A stretch of 64,000 nucleotides of DNA, from NCBI RefSeq assembly GCF_000621565.1, contig NZ_KK211308.1, forward strand, positions 218,972-282,971. Direction: 5' to 3'. The translations under genes were made by a program, and so were the position numbers. Each line of letters starts with the position of its first letter. Position 1 is the first letter of the stretch. Positions 29,838-37,672 of this stretch are shown piece by piece. The notes beneath the pieces were generated by a model, which made no database searches, was not told where the DNA came from, and worked only from the letters and a program-made list of their open reading frames with translations. The stretch comes from Butyrivibrio sp. LB2008. GTDB lineage: Bacteria; Bacillota; Clostridia; Lachnospirales; Lachnospiraceae.

Positions 29838-30416
29838 TTACTCTGCCGCAGGTGCTTCAGCTGCAGCTTCTTCTGCTGCGGGTGCTTCAGCTGTTTCAGC
29901 CGGAGCAGCTTCCTCTGTTGCAGGAGCTCCTTCGCCATTCTTCTCTGCGATCTGTTTGATAACGCGAGCGAAGTTTGTAATAGGTGACTGCATAGAGCCA
30001 AGCAACTTTGAAAGAAGAACATCCTTTGAAGGGATCTCAGCGATTTCAGTCATAGCTGCTGCGTCATAGAACTTTCCTTCTATAACACCACCCTTAATCT
30101 CAAGAGCCTTAGCCTGCTTAGCAAACTGATAAAGGACACGTGCAGGAGCTGCAGGATCTGTAGCAGATACAGCCATAGCACTAGGTCCGTTAAGAAGATC
30201 TCCAAGCTGCTCGAAATCTGTTCCCTTGAACGCGAAGTTCATCATTGTGTTCTTATAAACCTTGTAAGTTACGCCTTCTTCACGAAGTTTCTTACGAAGC
30301 TCTGTATCCTGCGCAACTGTAAGTCCACGGTGATCTACAAGAACAACTGCCTGAGCGTCTTTAATCTTCTCTGCGATTTCTTCAACTACAGGCTTTTTAA
30401 GTTCAACCTTTGCCAT
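29838..30416 (-). CDS. rplJ: 50S ribosomal protein L10
   Basis: 192 residues. The globular RNA-binding part (AQAVVLVDHRGLTVAQDTELR, YKVYKNTMM) is followed by the helix that binds L7/L12 dimers. Beyond the family's usual ~165 residues is an Ala/Glu-rich tail (EEAAPAETAEAPAAEE). The L10-L12 complex normally represses its own leader, which is recognisable upstream at 30447-30583. Confidence 0.98.
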   Translation of the reverse strand: MAKVELKKPVVEEIAEKIKDAQAVVLVDHRGLTVAQDTELRKKLREEGVTYKVYKNTMMNFAFKGTDFEQLGDLLNGPSAMAVSATDPAAPARVLYQFAKQAKALEIKGGVIEGKFYDAAAMTEIAEIPSKDVLLSKLLGSMQSPITNFARVIKQIAEKNGEGAPATEEAAPAETAEAPAAEEAAAEAPAAE

Positions 30417-30446
30417 TTTTTTACCTCCTTATTAGAATAAACTCCG

Positions 30447-30583
30447 AAAAAAAACTCTCGAAGACATCGAGAGTTGAAAAGTCTGAAACTATAACTTTTC
30501 CTCGGCAGGCGCTTATTCATCATTATGTTCCAAAACAGGAACACCTGCTGTCTTCGGCAAGTCTTCGCATCACACGAAAAACC
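30447..30583 (-). promoter_or_regulatory. L10 leader (ribosomal protein autoregulatory RNA)
   Basis: On the minus strand the leader contains GAAGACAGCAGGTG, then ATAAGCGCCTGCCGAGG, the kink-turn-containing L10-binding shape seen in Firmicute L10 leaders, and ends in hairpin AACTCTCG/CGAGAGTT (30453-30475) followed by eight T. The last hairpin is an intrinsic terminator that can serve as attenuator when L10-L12 is in excess. Confidence 0.85.
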
Positions 30584-30589
30584 TCATAT

Positions 30590-30618
30590 AAGATACCATA
30601 CGATAAAGTTATTGTCAA
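30590..30618 (-). promoter_or_regulatory. Promoter for rplJL
   Basis: On the minus strand TTGACA (30613-30618) and TATCTT (30590-30595) with a 17-base spacer and an upstream TGG. It begins five bases after the capA stop codon, so the ribosomal operon restarts here. Confidence 0.8.
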
Positions 30619-30622
30619 CTAC

Positions 30623-31867
30623 TTATTTGGGACTTATATATCCCTTGTCATCTATCTTTATTCCCGGAGACATATTGCTCATAGAATCAATGATCCTCTT
30701 TTTCTCACTTCCGTCTGCTTCAAAGACCGTGCAGGACTGTTGAATTCCGGGAACAAACTGAAGATTTACGCTTCCGTTCTTATGAAGAGTCGCTATCACC
30801 ATTCCCGTATCCTGAGTCTTTGAAGTAAAAATATAATTCCCAAGACTGTAAACAACGGGAACTCCATTTACGTAATCTATTTTCTGCAGAACATGAGGAT
30901 GGGAACCGATTATCAGATTCGCTCCCGCATCCGCGATCTCAATTGCCTGATCTCTTTGAAGATAATCAATATCTGTGGTACTCTCCGTTCCCCAATGTAT
31001 AAATACTACAACAAATGCATTTTTCTCTCTGGCCTCTTTGATCCTGTCAAGCAAAAGAGAATCATCAAGACATCTGAAAACTCCCGGCGCTGTCTCAGTC
31101 GCACCTTTTGTATCGGGATTATCGAGCCTTTCAATCTGAGTTGCACATATAACAGCGATCTTCATTCCATTTTCAGTTAAATAATAAATGGGATGTGAAG
31201 CTTCATCGATGTTTTTTCCTGCACCACCATAGACAACTCCGGCTTTGTCGAGTACATCGAATGAGTCCAAAAGAGCCTGCTCGCCATAATCATACGCATG
31301 GTTATTTGCAAGCGATACCATATCAACACCCATTTCTCCAAGAATCTTTGCCGTTTCGGGTCTTGCCCTGAATGTATAAGTCTTGTTGGGTGTCGGTGCT
31401 CCGCCTAAAGAATAAGGGAACTCATTATTGACGAGCATTATATCAACATTTTTCATCTTCGAAAGAAGTCTTTTTCCAAAAACACCTTTCACGGAATCTC
31501 CGTGTCTCTTAAAAGCCTCTCCAACCGCATAGTTGTCATCGAAAAGAATATCTCCCGCAAAACCGATCGTCACATAATCTTTATCTTTGGTCTTGATGGA
31601 ATATGTATATTCTTTATCCTCTTCGGAAACAGTTGCATTATTTCTTGCATTTTCGTCATCTGTAATTGCAACATTTTCTGCATAGCCGGCTTCGGGTATA
31701 CTCTCCCAACCTCCGAAAAGATTATCCGTCGAATCTCCTTTTTCATCAAAAATGGCAAGTATTCCTATAACAAAAATCCCACCAAATACAACAACCAAAA
31801 ATGTAACAACAAAAAAATATAATGCAGTTTTAAAAGGTGTAGTGCTTCTATCAAAATGTTGTCTCAT
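30623..31867 (-). CDS. CapA-family (PGA synthesis-like) metallophosphoesterase-fold protein
   Basis: 414 residues from the ATG at 31867. One membrane anchor (ALYFFVVTFLVVVFGGIFVI) then an extracellular CapA domain: TIGFAGDILFDD, VNNEFPYSLGG, LANNHAYDYGEQALLD, VVVFIHWGTE and IIGSHPHVLQKI, which carry the metal-binding residues of this calcineurin-like fold. CapA proteins act in poly-gamma-glutamate export or anchoring, but most clostridial members are uncharacterised and no capB or capC is seen here. It interrupts the normal rplA-rplJ junction and has no Shine-Dalgarno; see its promoter. Confidence 0.88.
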   Translation of the reverse strand: MRQHFDRSTTPFKTALYFFVVTFLVVVFGGIFVIGILAIFDEKGDSTDNLFGGWESIPEAGYAENVAITDDENARNNATVSEEDKEYTYSIKTKDKDYVTIGFAGDILFDDNYAVGEAFKRHGDSVKGVFGKRLLSKMKNVDIMLVNNEFPYSLGGAPTPNKTYTFRARPETAKILGEMGVDMVSLANNHAYDYGEQALLDSFDVLDKAGVVYGGAGKNIDEASHPIYYLTENGMKIAVICATQIERLDNPDTKGATETAPGVFRCLDDSLLLDRIKEAREKNAFVVVFIHWGTESTTDIDYLQRDQAIEIADAGANLIIGSHPHVLQKIDYVNGVPVVYSLGNYIFTSKTQDTGMVIATLHKNGSVNLQFVPGIQQSCTVFEADGSEKKRIIDSMSNMSPGIKIDDKGYISPK

Positions 31868-31874
31868 AAAAAAG

Positions 31875-31903
31875 AGTATAGCACAATATGTAGAGAAGGA
31901 CAA
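31875..31903 (-). promoter_or_regulatory. Promoter giving an apparently leaderless capA mRNA
   Basis: On the minus strand TTGTCC (31898-31903), 17-base spacer, TATACT (31875-31880), then only seven bases (CTTTTTT) before the ATG. Transcription would start at or next to the start codon, consistent with the lack of a ribosome binding site. Confidence 0.65.
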
Positions 31904-31905
31904 AA

Positions 31906-31933
31906 AAGGAACGAACCGTTCGGTTCGTTCCTT
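31906..31933 (-). terminator. Intrinsic terminator after rplA
   Basis: A 12-13 bp stem AAGGAACGAACCG/CGGTTCGTTCCTT with a tiny loop, followed on the minus strand by TTTTTT. The T-run merges with the -35 region of the capA promoter. Confidence 0.92.
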
Positions 31934-31952
31934 AAGTATTTATCAGTATTTA

Positions 31953-32642
31953 TCAATACTTGTTTGCTACAACTTTTACGCCGGGGCCCATTGTTGTTGC
32001 AAGAGTGATGCTCTTGAGGTACTGACCCTTTACAGATGAAGGCTTAGCCTTTGCGATTGCATCCATAAGTGCGTTGAAGTTCTGCTCAAGCTGTTCCTCT
32101 GAGAAAGAAGCCTTTCCAACGGGAACATGAATGATGTTAGCCTTGTCAAGCCTGTACTCGATCTTACCGGCTTTGATATCATTAACAGCCTTAGTTACAT
32201 CCATAGTAACTGTGCCTGCCTTAGGGTTAGGCATGAGACCTTTAGGTCCGAGAACCTTACCGAGACGTCCTACAACACCCATCATGTCAGGTGTAGCAAC
32301 TACAACGTCGAAATCAAGCCATCCTTCGTTCTGGATCTTAGGAATAAGCTCCTCGCCACCAACGAAATCTGCACCAGCAGCCTGAGCTTCGTCAAGCTTT
32401 GTGCCCTTAGCGAATACAAGAACTTTAACTGTCTTACCTGTTCCGTTAGGAAGTACAACAGCTCCTCTGATCTGCTGATCAGCGTGACGGCTGTCGCAAC
32501 CTGTCTTAATATGAACTTCTACAGTTTCATCGAATTTAGCAGTAGCTGACTTCTTAACAAGAGCTATAGCATCAGCGGCTTCATACTGCTGTGTCTTATC
32601 AATAAGCTTAGCAGCTTCTAAGTATTTCTTTCCGTGTTTCAT
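31953..32642 (-). CDS. rplA: 50S ribosomal protein L1
   Basis: 229 residues, full length: [47 protein letters not shown] are family hallmarks. It binds the L1 stalk of 23S rRNA and, as a free protein, represses its own mRNA; a likely target is the stem 33103-33140 before rplK. Thirteen bases follow rplK, so the two are coupled. Confidence 0.98.
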   Translation of the reverse strand: MKHGKKYLEAAKLIDKTQQYEAADAIALVKKSATAKFDETVEVHIKTGCDSRHADQQIRGAVVLPNGTGKTVKVLVFAKGTKLDEAQAAGADFVGGEELIPKIQNEGWLDFDVVVATPDMMGVVGRLGKVLGPKGLMPNPKAGTVTMDVTKAVNDIKAGKIEYRLDKANIIHVPVGKASFSEEQLEQNFNALMDAIAKAKPSSVKGQYLKSITLATTMGPGVKVVANKY

Positions 32643-32655
32643 CTCTCATCCTCCA

Positions 32656-33081
32656 TCAGTCTTCTACTACGATTCCCATACTACGTGCTGTTCCGGCGAT
32701 CATGCTCATAGCAGCCTCGATGTCAACAGCATTAAGGTCAGGCATCTTTGTCTCTGCAATCTTTCTGATATCTTCCTTAGAAACGGTTGCAACCTTAGTC
32801 TTGTTAGGAACTCCTGAACCCTTCTGGATCTTAGCAGCTTTCTTAAGAAGAACTGCAGCAGGTGGAGTCTTTGTGATGAATGTGAAACTTCTGTCTGCAT
32901 ATACTGTGATAACAACAGGGATGATAACGTCACCCTTATCTGCTGTCTGTGCGTTGAACTGCTTTGTGAATTCAACGATGTTTACACCGTGCTGACCAAG
33001 TGCGGGTCCAACCGGTGGTGCTGGTGTTGCTTTACCAGCCTGGATCTGTAACTTAATGTATCCTTCGACTTTCTTTGCCAT
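32656..33081 (-). CDS. rplK: 50S ribosomal protein L11
   Basis: 141 residues, full length. The proline-rich N-terminal motif ([19 protein letters not shown]) that binds thiostrepton-type antibiotics and the C-terminal RNA-binding domain ([14 protein letters not shown]) are intact. AGGAGG precedes the ATG. It stabilises the GTPase-associated centre of 23S rRNA. Confidence 0.98.
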   Translation of the reverse strand: MAKKVEGYIKLQIQAGKATPAPPVGPALGQHGVNIVEFTKQFNAQTADKGDVIIPVVITVYADRSFTFITKTPPAAVLLKKAAKIQKGSGVPNKTKVATVSKEDIRKIAETKMPDLNAVDIEAAMSMIAGTARSMGIVVED

Positions 33082-33102
33082 TGTGGCACCTCCTGAAAAT
33101 AT

Positions 33103-33140
33103 GTGGTCGGCGCACCATTCCCGGGGAACGATGCTCCCAC
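33103..33140 (-). promoter_or_regulatory. Probable L1-binding stem before rplK
   Basis: On the minus strand GTGGGAGC opens and GGTGCGCCGACCAC closes a stem of the layout found in the L1 site of 23S rRNA and in L1-repressed mRNAs (GUGGGAGC opposite a GA-CCAC strand). It sits 22 bases before the rplK start in a 157-nt spacer after nusG, the expected place for translational feedback by L1. The rest of the spacer carries a CCCG/CGGG hairpin. Confidence 0.6.
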
Positions 33141-33238
33141 TCCAGTGACCTGCCCTGAAACGGGCTGTATATCCAAACGCTCTCGCGCTTAAATATCAAA
33201 AACTTTAATGAACTACTTCGCAAATCATTTGCGCATCA

Positions 33239-33865
33239 TTAGCTGTCAATTCTTCTTACTTCAGCAAAGCTGATCTCGACAGGTGTCTCACGTCCAAAGA
33301 GATCTACGTTAATGGTAGCTGTCTGCTTACCAAAATCCATTCTCTGAACAACACCGGCTGTATCCTTCCAAACTCCGGCAACAACAGCAATCTCATCACC
33401 TACACCGAAATCAACAGAAACTGTGTCTGTCTTGATTCCGAGAGGCTTAATCTCAGCATCTGTAAGAGGAACAGGCTTGCTTCCGGGTCCTACGAAACCG
33501 GTAACACCACGCGTATTGCGGACTACATACCATGTCTCATCATTCATATCCATGTTTACAAGGACATATCCGGGAAACATCTTTCTCTGAACATTCTTAC
33601 GAACGCCGTTCTTGACCTCAACCACATCCTGAAGAGGAATTCTTACTTCAAAGATCTGATTCTCAAGATGTCTGTTAATGATGGCACTCTCAAGATTATC
33701 CTTAACTTTCTTCTCGTATCCTGAGTATGTGTGCACAACATACCAATGAGCGTTTTCGTTTGTATCAGTACTCTGTGTTTCAGCCGCTGCCTCATTTTCT
33801 GCGGAAGCGGTTGAATCTGATAATACCTCATCAGATTCAAAAGACTTTTCCATTTCTTCTGACAT
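33239..33865 (-). CDS. nusG: Transcription factor NusG
   Basis: 208 residues. WYVVHTYSGYEKKVKDNLE, KMFPGYVLVNMDMND and TRGVTGFVGPGSKP mark the NGN domain that binds RNA polymerase; the KOW domain has VGDEIAVVAGVWKDTAGVVQ. The first ~38 residues before the NGN domain are an Asp/Glu/Ser-rich extension (SFESDEVLSDSTASAENE). AAGGAG precedes the start. Its operon place after secE is canonical, so it is housekeeping NusG and not the LoaP type. Confidence 0.97.
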   Translation of the reverse strand: MSEEMEKSFESDEVLSDSTASAENEAAAETQSTDTNENAHWYVVHTYSGYEKKVKDNLESAIINRHLENQIFEVRIPLQDVVEVKNGVRKNVQRKMFPGYVLVNMDMNDETWYVVRNTRGVTGFVGPGSKPVPLTDAEIKPLGIKTDTVSVDFGVGDEIAVVAGVWKDTAGVVQRMDFGKQTATINVDLFGRETPVEISFAEVRRIDS

Positions 33866-33877
33866 ATTATCTCCTTA

Positions 33878-34153
33878 TTATTTAGATACAGACATTAAGA
33901 AATTAATGCCTTCTCCAAACGCATAGTCCAATACAGCTATCAAAGCGCAGCAAATAACAGAAGCAACCACAACTGCGGTTGTCTGCTTAACAATAACATC
34001 TTTTGTAAGCCAGATAATCTTACCAACCTCTGCTTTAACGCCTTCAAAAAACGCTTTAGCTCTAGTGAAGATTGAGTTGCCTGACTTCTTTTTTGATGAA
34101 GAATCCTTCTTTGAAGCTTTGGACTTGTTCTCTACTACCTTGGTCTCTTCCAT
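33878..34153 (-). CDS. secE: Preprotein translocase subunit SecE
   Basis: 91 residues: a lysine- and serine-rich cytoplasmic start, the amphipathic region FFEGVKAEVGKIIWLTKDVIVK that is conserved in SecE, and one membrane helix (TAVVVASVICCALIAVLDYAF). It stabilises SecY. It lies in the standard rpmG-secE-nusG order; AGGAGG stands before the ATG at a slightly long spacing. Confidence 0.96.
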   Translation of the reverse strand: MEETKVVENKSKASKKDSSSKKKSGNSIFTRAKAFFEGVKAEVGKIIWLTKDVIVKQTTAVVVASVICCALIAVLDYAFGEGINFLMSVSK

Positions 34154-34185
34154 ACCCGCAGTCTACCTCCTATACAAGGATGAAA

Positions 34186-34335
34186 TTACTTTGTCTCTTT
34201 ATGTAAAGTATGAGCTTTGCAGAAAGGGCAATATTTCTTCATCTCAACACGATCAGGATGTGTCTTCTTATCCTTTGTTGTGTCATAGTTACGATTTTTG
34301 CACTCTGTGCAAGCCAATGTAATTCTTGTACGCAT
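34186..34335 (-). CDS. rpmG: 50S ribosomal protein L33
   Basis: 49 residues, beginning [20 protein letters not shown] and ending [17 protein letters not shown]. It has the two CxxC zinc-binding pairs, so it is the zinc (C+) form. A strong GGAGGTGAG precedes the ATG. First gene of the rpmG-secE-nusG-rplK-rplA transcript. Confidence 0.97.
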   Translation of the reverse strand: MRTRITLACTECKNRNYDTTKDKKTHPDRVEMKKYCPFCKAHTLHKETK

Positions 34336-34446
34336 TATCTCACCTCCGGGCGTAATAGTCGTTGTTAATTAAATGAGTCTGCAAAAGACTCTAATAACCA
34401 CATTTTTAAGCATAAAAAAAAGACATAAATCTTTTGTCGCCTACCT

Positions 34447-34475
34447 AATATATCATACAGGCATACCTTCGTCAA
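34447..34475 (-). promoter_or_regulatory. Promoter for rpmG-secE-nusG-rplKA
   Basis: On the minus strand TTGACG (34470-34475) and TATATT (34447-34452) separated by 17 bases; the leader is about 105 nt and includes a small AAAAGA/TCTTTT hairpin followed by T residues. It lies ten bases past the stop of the upstream glycosyltransferase, with no terminator between them. Confidence 0.75.
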
Positions 34476-34484
34476 CGAATTTTT

Positions 34485-35540
34485 TCATTTATATACAAAC
34501 TCTCTCTGTGCATAAAAACTGAGAAGAAAAAGGACGCAGTCCACAATTATCTTAACACAAACCTCCGGGAGCATTGGCAAAATACCGTGCCCCAGCGTTA
34601 CAAAAAATCCGCTGAGCAGCATTATTACTACCGCAAGCGCAAAATAAGATACGGCTGCTTTCGAACGATCTTTTCCGCCCGAAAAAACAATTTCATAATT
34701 AATGAAGAAATTATAGGTTGCCGAAATAACTCTCGCAAGGATCGTAGAAACCATGATATAACCTGACTTCACAGGGAATCTCACAAATATTGCGCAGAAA
34801 AACCCAAACAGCAACATATCCAGAAGGCTTGATGAAAGTGATGAGAGCACAAACTTAAGGAACACCGCATAAATCCTGAATGAATCTATAAGCGGATTGA
34901 AATGGCTCGATTTGTTTCCCTCAAGATATATGGTGTCCACGGGAACTTCTATGATCTTGATATCCTTTTCCTTTGTGGCTATGAGCATATTTGTCTCAAA
35001 CTCAAAACGCTCCCCTTTTTCGGTCAAAAGATATTTCATAAAGTCAACGCCTATCCCGCGAAGTCCCGTCTGGGTATCGCTTATATTAAGCCCCAGCAAA
35101 AGACTCATGACACGACTTGTCGTCTTGTTCCCAAACACACTTCTGGCAGGTATCCCCGGCTTTTCAAAATCTCTCACCCCAAGAATAAGCGCCTTGATAT
35201 TATTTGCAAGAACCTCTCCACACCTGCATATGTCTTTTACCGAGTGTTGCCCGTCAGAATCGGCGGTAACAACGCCCACAAGGTTATCATATTCATTTAT
35301 ACAGTGGTTAAATGCAGCCTTGAGTGCCCTGCCTTTTCCCATATTTACGGCATTTCTCAAAATTACAGCCCCGAGATTTCTGGCTTCATCGAATATATTG
35401 CCGTACTTTGCGGGATCGGAGCCGTCATCAACCACGATTACAGGTTCTGCATCAGCTTCAATAAGCTCTTTTACCAGCCTTATAAGTTCTTCGCCCGGTT
35501 CATATGCCGGAATAACAATCGGAACAGCACCTTTACTCAA
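34485..35540 (-). CDS. Family 2 glycosyltransferase fused to a GtrA-like membrane domain
   Basis: 351 residues; TTG start with a strong AAGGAGGAG, overlapping the end of the preceding gene by eight bases. Residues 1-~220 are a DPM1-like GT-A domain (IVIPAYEPGEE, VVDDGSD, NMGKGRALKAAF, TADSDGQHSV, QTGLRGIG), which makes polyprenyl-phosphate hexose from a nucleotide sugar. Residues ~225-351 hold four helices of the GtrA type (FVLSSLSSSLLDML, NFFINYEIVFSGG), proposed to flip the lipid-linked sugar. With the membrane protein encoded before it, it forms a donor-plus-transferase pair for surface glycan modification. Confidence 0.88.
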   Translation of the reverse strand: MSKGAVPIVIPAYEPGEELIRLVKELIEADAEPVIVVDDGSDPAKYGNIFDEARNLGAVILRNAVNMGKGRALKAAFNHCINEYDNLVGVVTADSDGQHSVKDICRCGEVLANNIKALILGVRDFEKPGIPARSVFGNKTTSRVMSLLLGLNISDTQTGLRGIGVDFMKYLLTEKGERFEFETNMLIATKEKDIKIIEVPVDTIYLEGNKSSHFNPLIDSFRIYAVFLKFVLSSLSSSLLDMLLFGFFCAIFVRFPVKSGYIMVSTILARVISATYNFFINYEIVFSGGKDRSKAAVSYFALAVVIMLLSGFFVTLGHGILPMLPEVCVKIIVDCVLFLLSFYAQREFVYK

Positions 35541-37419
35541 GCGTTACTCCTCCTTCGCTTTTTAATATTCTGTATATCTTGCCGCTTTCAAACTCGGTTC
35601 CGTCTTTAAAAAGAGGCTCAAAAAGTTCTTTGGAAACTTCATCATCGTCTTCAATGTACAAATATGAAGCGTGACTTGCAATAAGTTTGGCACTTATCGA
35701 AGCTATATCATCCGATTCAGCCAAAAATCCATCGTACACAAGAGCAACCGGTGATGCTTCTTTGTTGATATAAGCATCATGCACCCAGTGATAAGTGTGG
35801 CCGTCACGCATAACAAGAACCCTCTTGTTCCACAGCTCTTTATCCTGCAACACGGTATTCACCAGAAGTCTTCCTGCATTTCCTATCATATCTTCTATGT
35901 ACACCCTGTTCTCTTCCGCAACATCCCTGTATCCGTTTGTATAAAAAAGAGCTCCCTTGTAATCAGATACCATAAGGACAAAAGCAAGAAATGCTAATGC
36001 CAAAACATTGGATGACTTAAATCTGTCCGCTTCATTATACAGCACACCAATCAAAAGATACGCACCGCCAAGCATAAACGGACATCCGTAACGTGCTATC
36101 GAAAGAGACATAGCATAAGCATCAAGGTACTGATCCTCCGTCTGAAAGATCGATATATGTGCCAAAAAGATTATCCCATAAGCAAGAAGCGCCGTCGATG
36201 CGATAAATATCGCAAGCTTCATAACTTCCCCGGAACTCTTTATCTTTTTATAGCGAAGAAATACCAGGAACAGCGCCATCGCGATCAGCATAGCACCCGC
36301 CGAAACATCAAAAGTCATATTTCTGTCGCCGTGCATAGGCAAAAGCCAGAACCCTTTCATAAAAAATCCCGCTTTATCAGCAGTATTGGCAGGAGCAACG
36401 TAATTTCCCGAAGTAGCAAATTTTATTCCCGCCCCCGTGAGTTTCGCCACTCTTCTGTTTATAAGGCAGAAACAGAGCCACGATCCGTAAACCAAAAAGC
36501 TCGCCCCAGCAGCCATCACATACTTTCTCATATTCTTTTTTCCAAAAAGAAGTCCGAATACAAACGCAAATGCAGCCCACTCGGCTCCCACCGACTTGGT
36601 CAAAAGAAGAATCGCCGCATACAAAAATATCTTCACGTAATAAAAATTCTCATCCGCTTCATTTCCGCACCACAATGTCAGAAGCAGCGCTCCGTACACG
36701 ATTCCCATAGTCACATCAGCCGGAGTTCCGTAGTAGATTATCCCGTTGAATATCCCGGGAAAAAGAAGCATTGCCACAAAATAAGCAATCGTAAGTGCAG
36801 TCTTTTTGCCGCCCGTAAACTTATCCGCCGCCTTTCTGACCATTTCAAAAAGTGGCAGCATAAATATAAGATTCGTGACAAAATAACCTAAGAATTGCAG
36901 ATTTTCTCTATATTTCCCAAGTCCCGCAAATAAAAACAGACATTTATATAAAGAACCCGCCGGCGGATAGTCCCCAAACTCAGGCGACACGTTCCCGTAT
37001 TTTCCGGCAAAACCGTTCAGATAAAAAATCTGCTTTGCATCCTGGGACCAGAAATTGATATCATCCCACCATGAAAAAGCAAGCTCTGACGTAAGAAAAC
37101 CTATTATCACAGCCGCCGCCATAAGGCATATAACTTCCGGCGAAACCAGACTTTTCCACAAATAAGCCAATCTCTCCGCGCGCAGATCACTTTTTTTGAC
37201 CATATAAAAAAGATTGATCGCTATATACAGAAATGCCGCAATAAACACGCATCTCAAAAAGCCCGTAATGGCAAAGGCGTACATAAACAGGCCCAATGCC
37301 GCATACGCCACCGGGATAGTACTTCCGATATTCTCTTTGTACCTGTATGAAAAATCCGCAGCCATAAGAAGAACGGCTGTCACACATAGAACAAATCCGA
37401 TAAGATCAACAGACCACAT
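35533..37419 (-). CDS. Large membrane glycosyltransferase-like protein (GT-C plan)
   Basis: 628 residues with about twelve membrane helices and a C-terminal outer domain of ~140 residues. The loop FSWWDDINFWSQDAKQIFYLNG has the WDD/acidic pair expected of GT-C enzymes, followed by GNVSPEFGDYPPAGSLYK, similar to bacterial protein or glycan mannosyltransferases. It likely uses the lipid-linked sugar from the downstream GT2-GtrA protein, as the genes overlap. No close family assigned. The divergent spacer to 37672 holds the FliD-like gene's promoter. Confidence 0.7.
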   Translation of the reverse strand: MWSVDLIGFVLCVTAVLLMAADFSYRYKENIGSTIPVAYAALGLFMYAFAITGFLRCVFIAAFLYIAINLFYMVKKSDLRAERLAYLWKSLVSPEVICLMAAAVIIGFLTSELAFSWWDDINFWSQDAKQIFYLNGFAGKYGNVSPEFGDYPPAGSLYKCLFLFAGLGKYRENLQFLGYFVTNLIFMLPLFEMVRKAADKFTGGKKTALTIAYFVAMLLFPGIFNGIIYYGTPADVTMGIVYGALLLTLWCGNEADENFYYVKIFLYAAILLLTKSVGAEWAAFAFVFGLLFGKKNMRKYVMAAGASFLVYGSWLCFCLINRRVAKLTGAGIKFATSGNYVAPANTADKAGFFMKGFWLLPMHGDRNMTFDVSAGAMLIAMALFLVFLRYKKIKSSGEVMKLAIFIASTALLAYGIIFLAHISIFQTEDQYLDAYAMSLSIARYGCPFMLGGAYLLIGVLYNEADRFKSSNVLALAFLAFVLMVSDYKGALFYTNGYRDVAEENRVYIEDMIGNAGRLLVNTVLQDKELWNKRVLVMRDGHTYHWVHDAYINKEASPVALVYDGFLAESDDIASISAKLIASHASYLYIEDDDEVSKELFEPLFKDGTEFESGKIYRILKSEGGVTLE

Positions 37420-37539
37420 AATTTGTTTTCCAATCTATTCTTTTGCTAGTTTACTTTTGCCAAAAAGAAAAACAAAGTAATTATAATATTAATATTTCAT
37501 TAAATCATCTTTTTTTAGGATTTTTTCACCGTAAAAAGA

Positions 37540-37567
37540 TTGACATTTGATTGATAACATATAAAAT
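37540..37567 (+). promoter_or_regulatory. Promoter and leader of the FliD-like gene
   Basis: TTGACA (37540-37545) and TAAAAT (37562-37567) with a 16-base spacer. The ~100-nt leader contains GTGCG...CGCAC enclosing AAAGGATT, and a second AAGGAGGGG at the ribosome binding site. Two GGA-type sites in a leader are what CsrA recognises, but this is only suggestive. Confidence 0.6.
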
Positions 37568-37672
37568 GGAAGTAACTAAAGGTGGCTAAGTATGCCCTAG
37601 TGCGTCTGATGTCAAAGGATTGGCAGAATCGTTATATCGCACGTATATCAAGGAAGAAAGGAGGGGCATAAA

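Noticed and set aside
33082..33238. tRNA gene in the nusG-rplK spacer
   Set aside because: GC-rich stems are present but no T-loop (GGTTC-A-TCC) or anticodon arm can be drawn; the L1-site reading fits better. No tRNA or rRNA gene was found by eye anywhere in the window.
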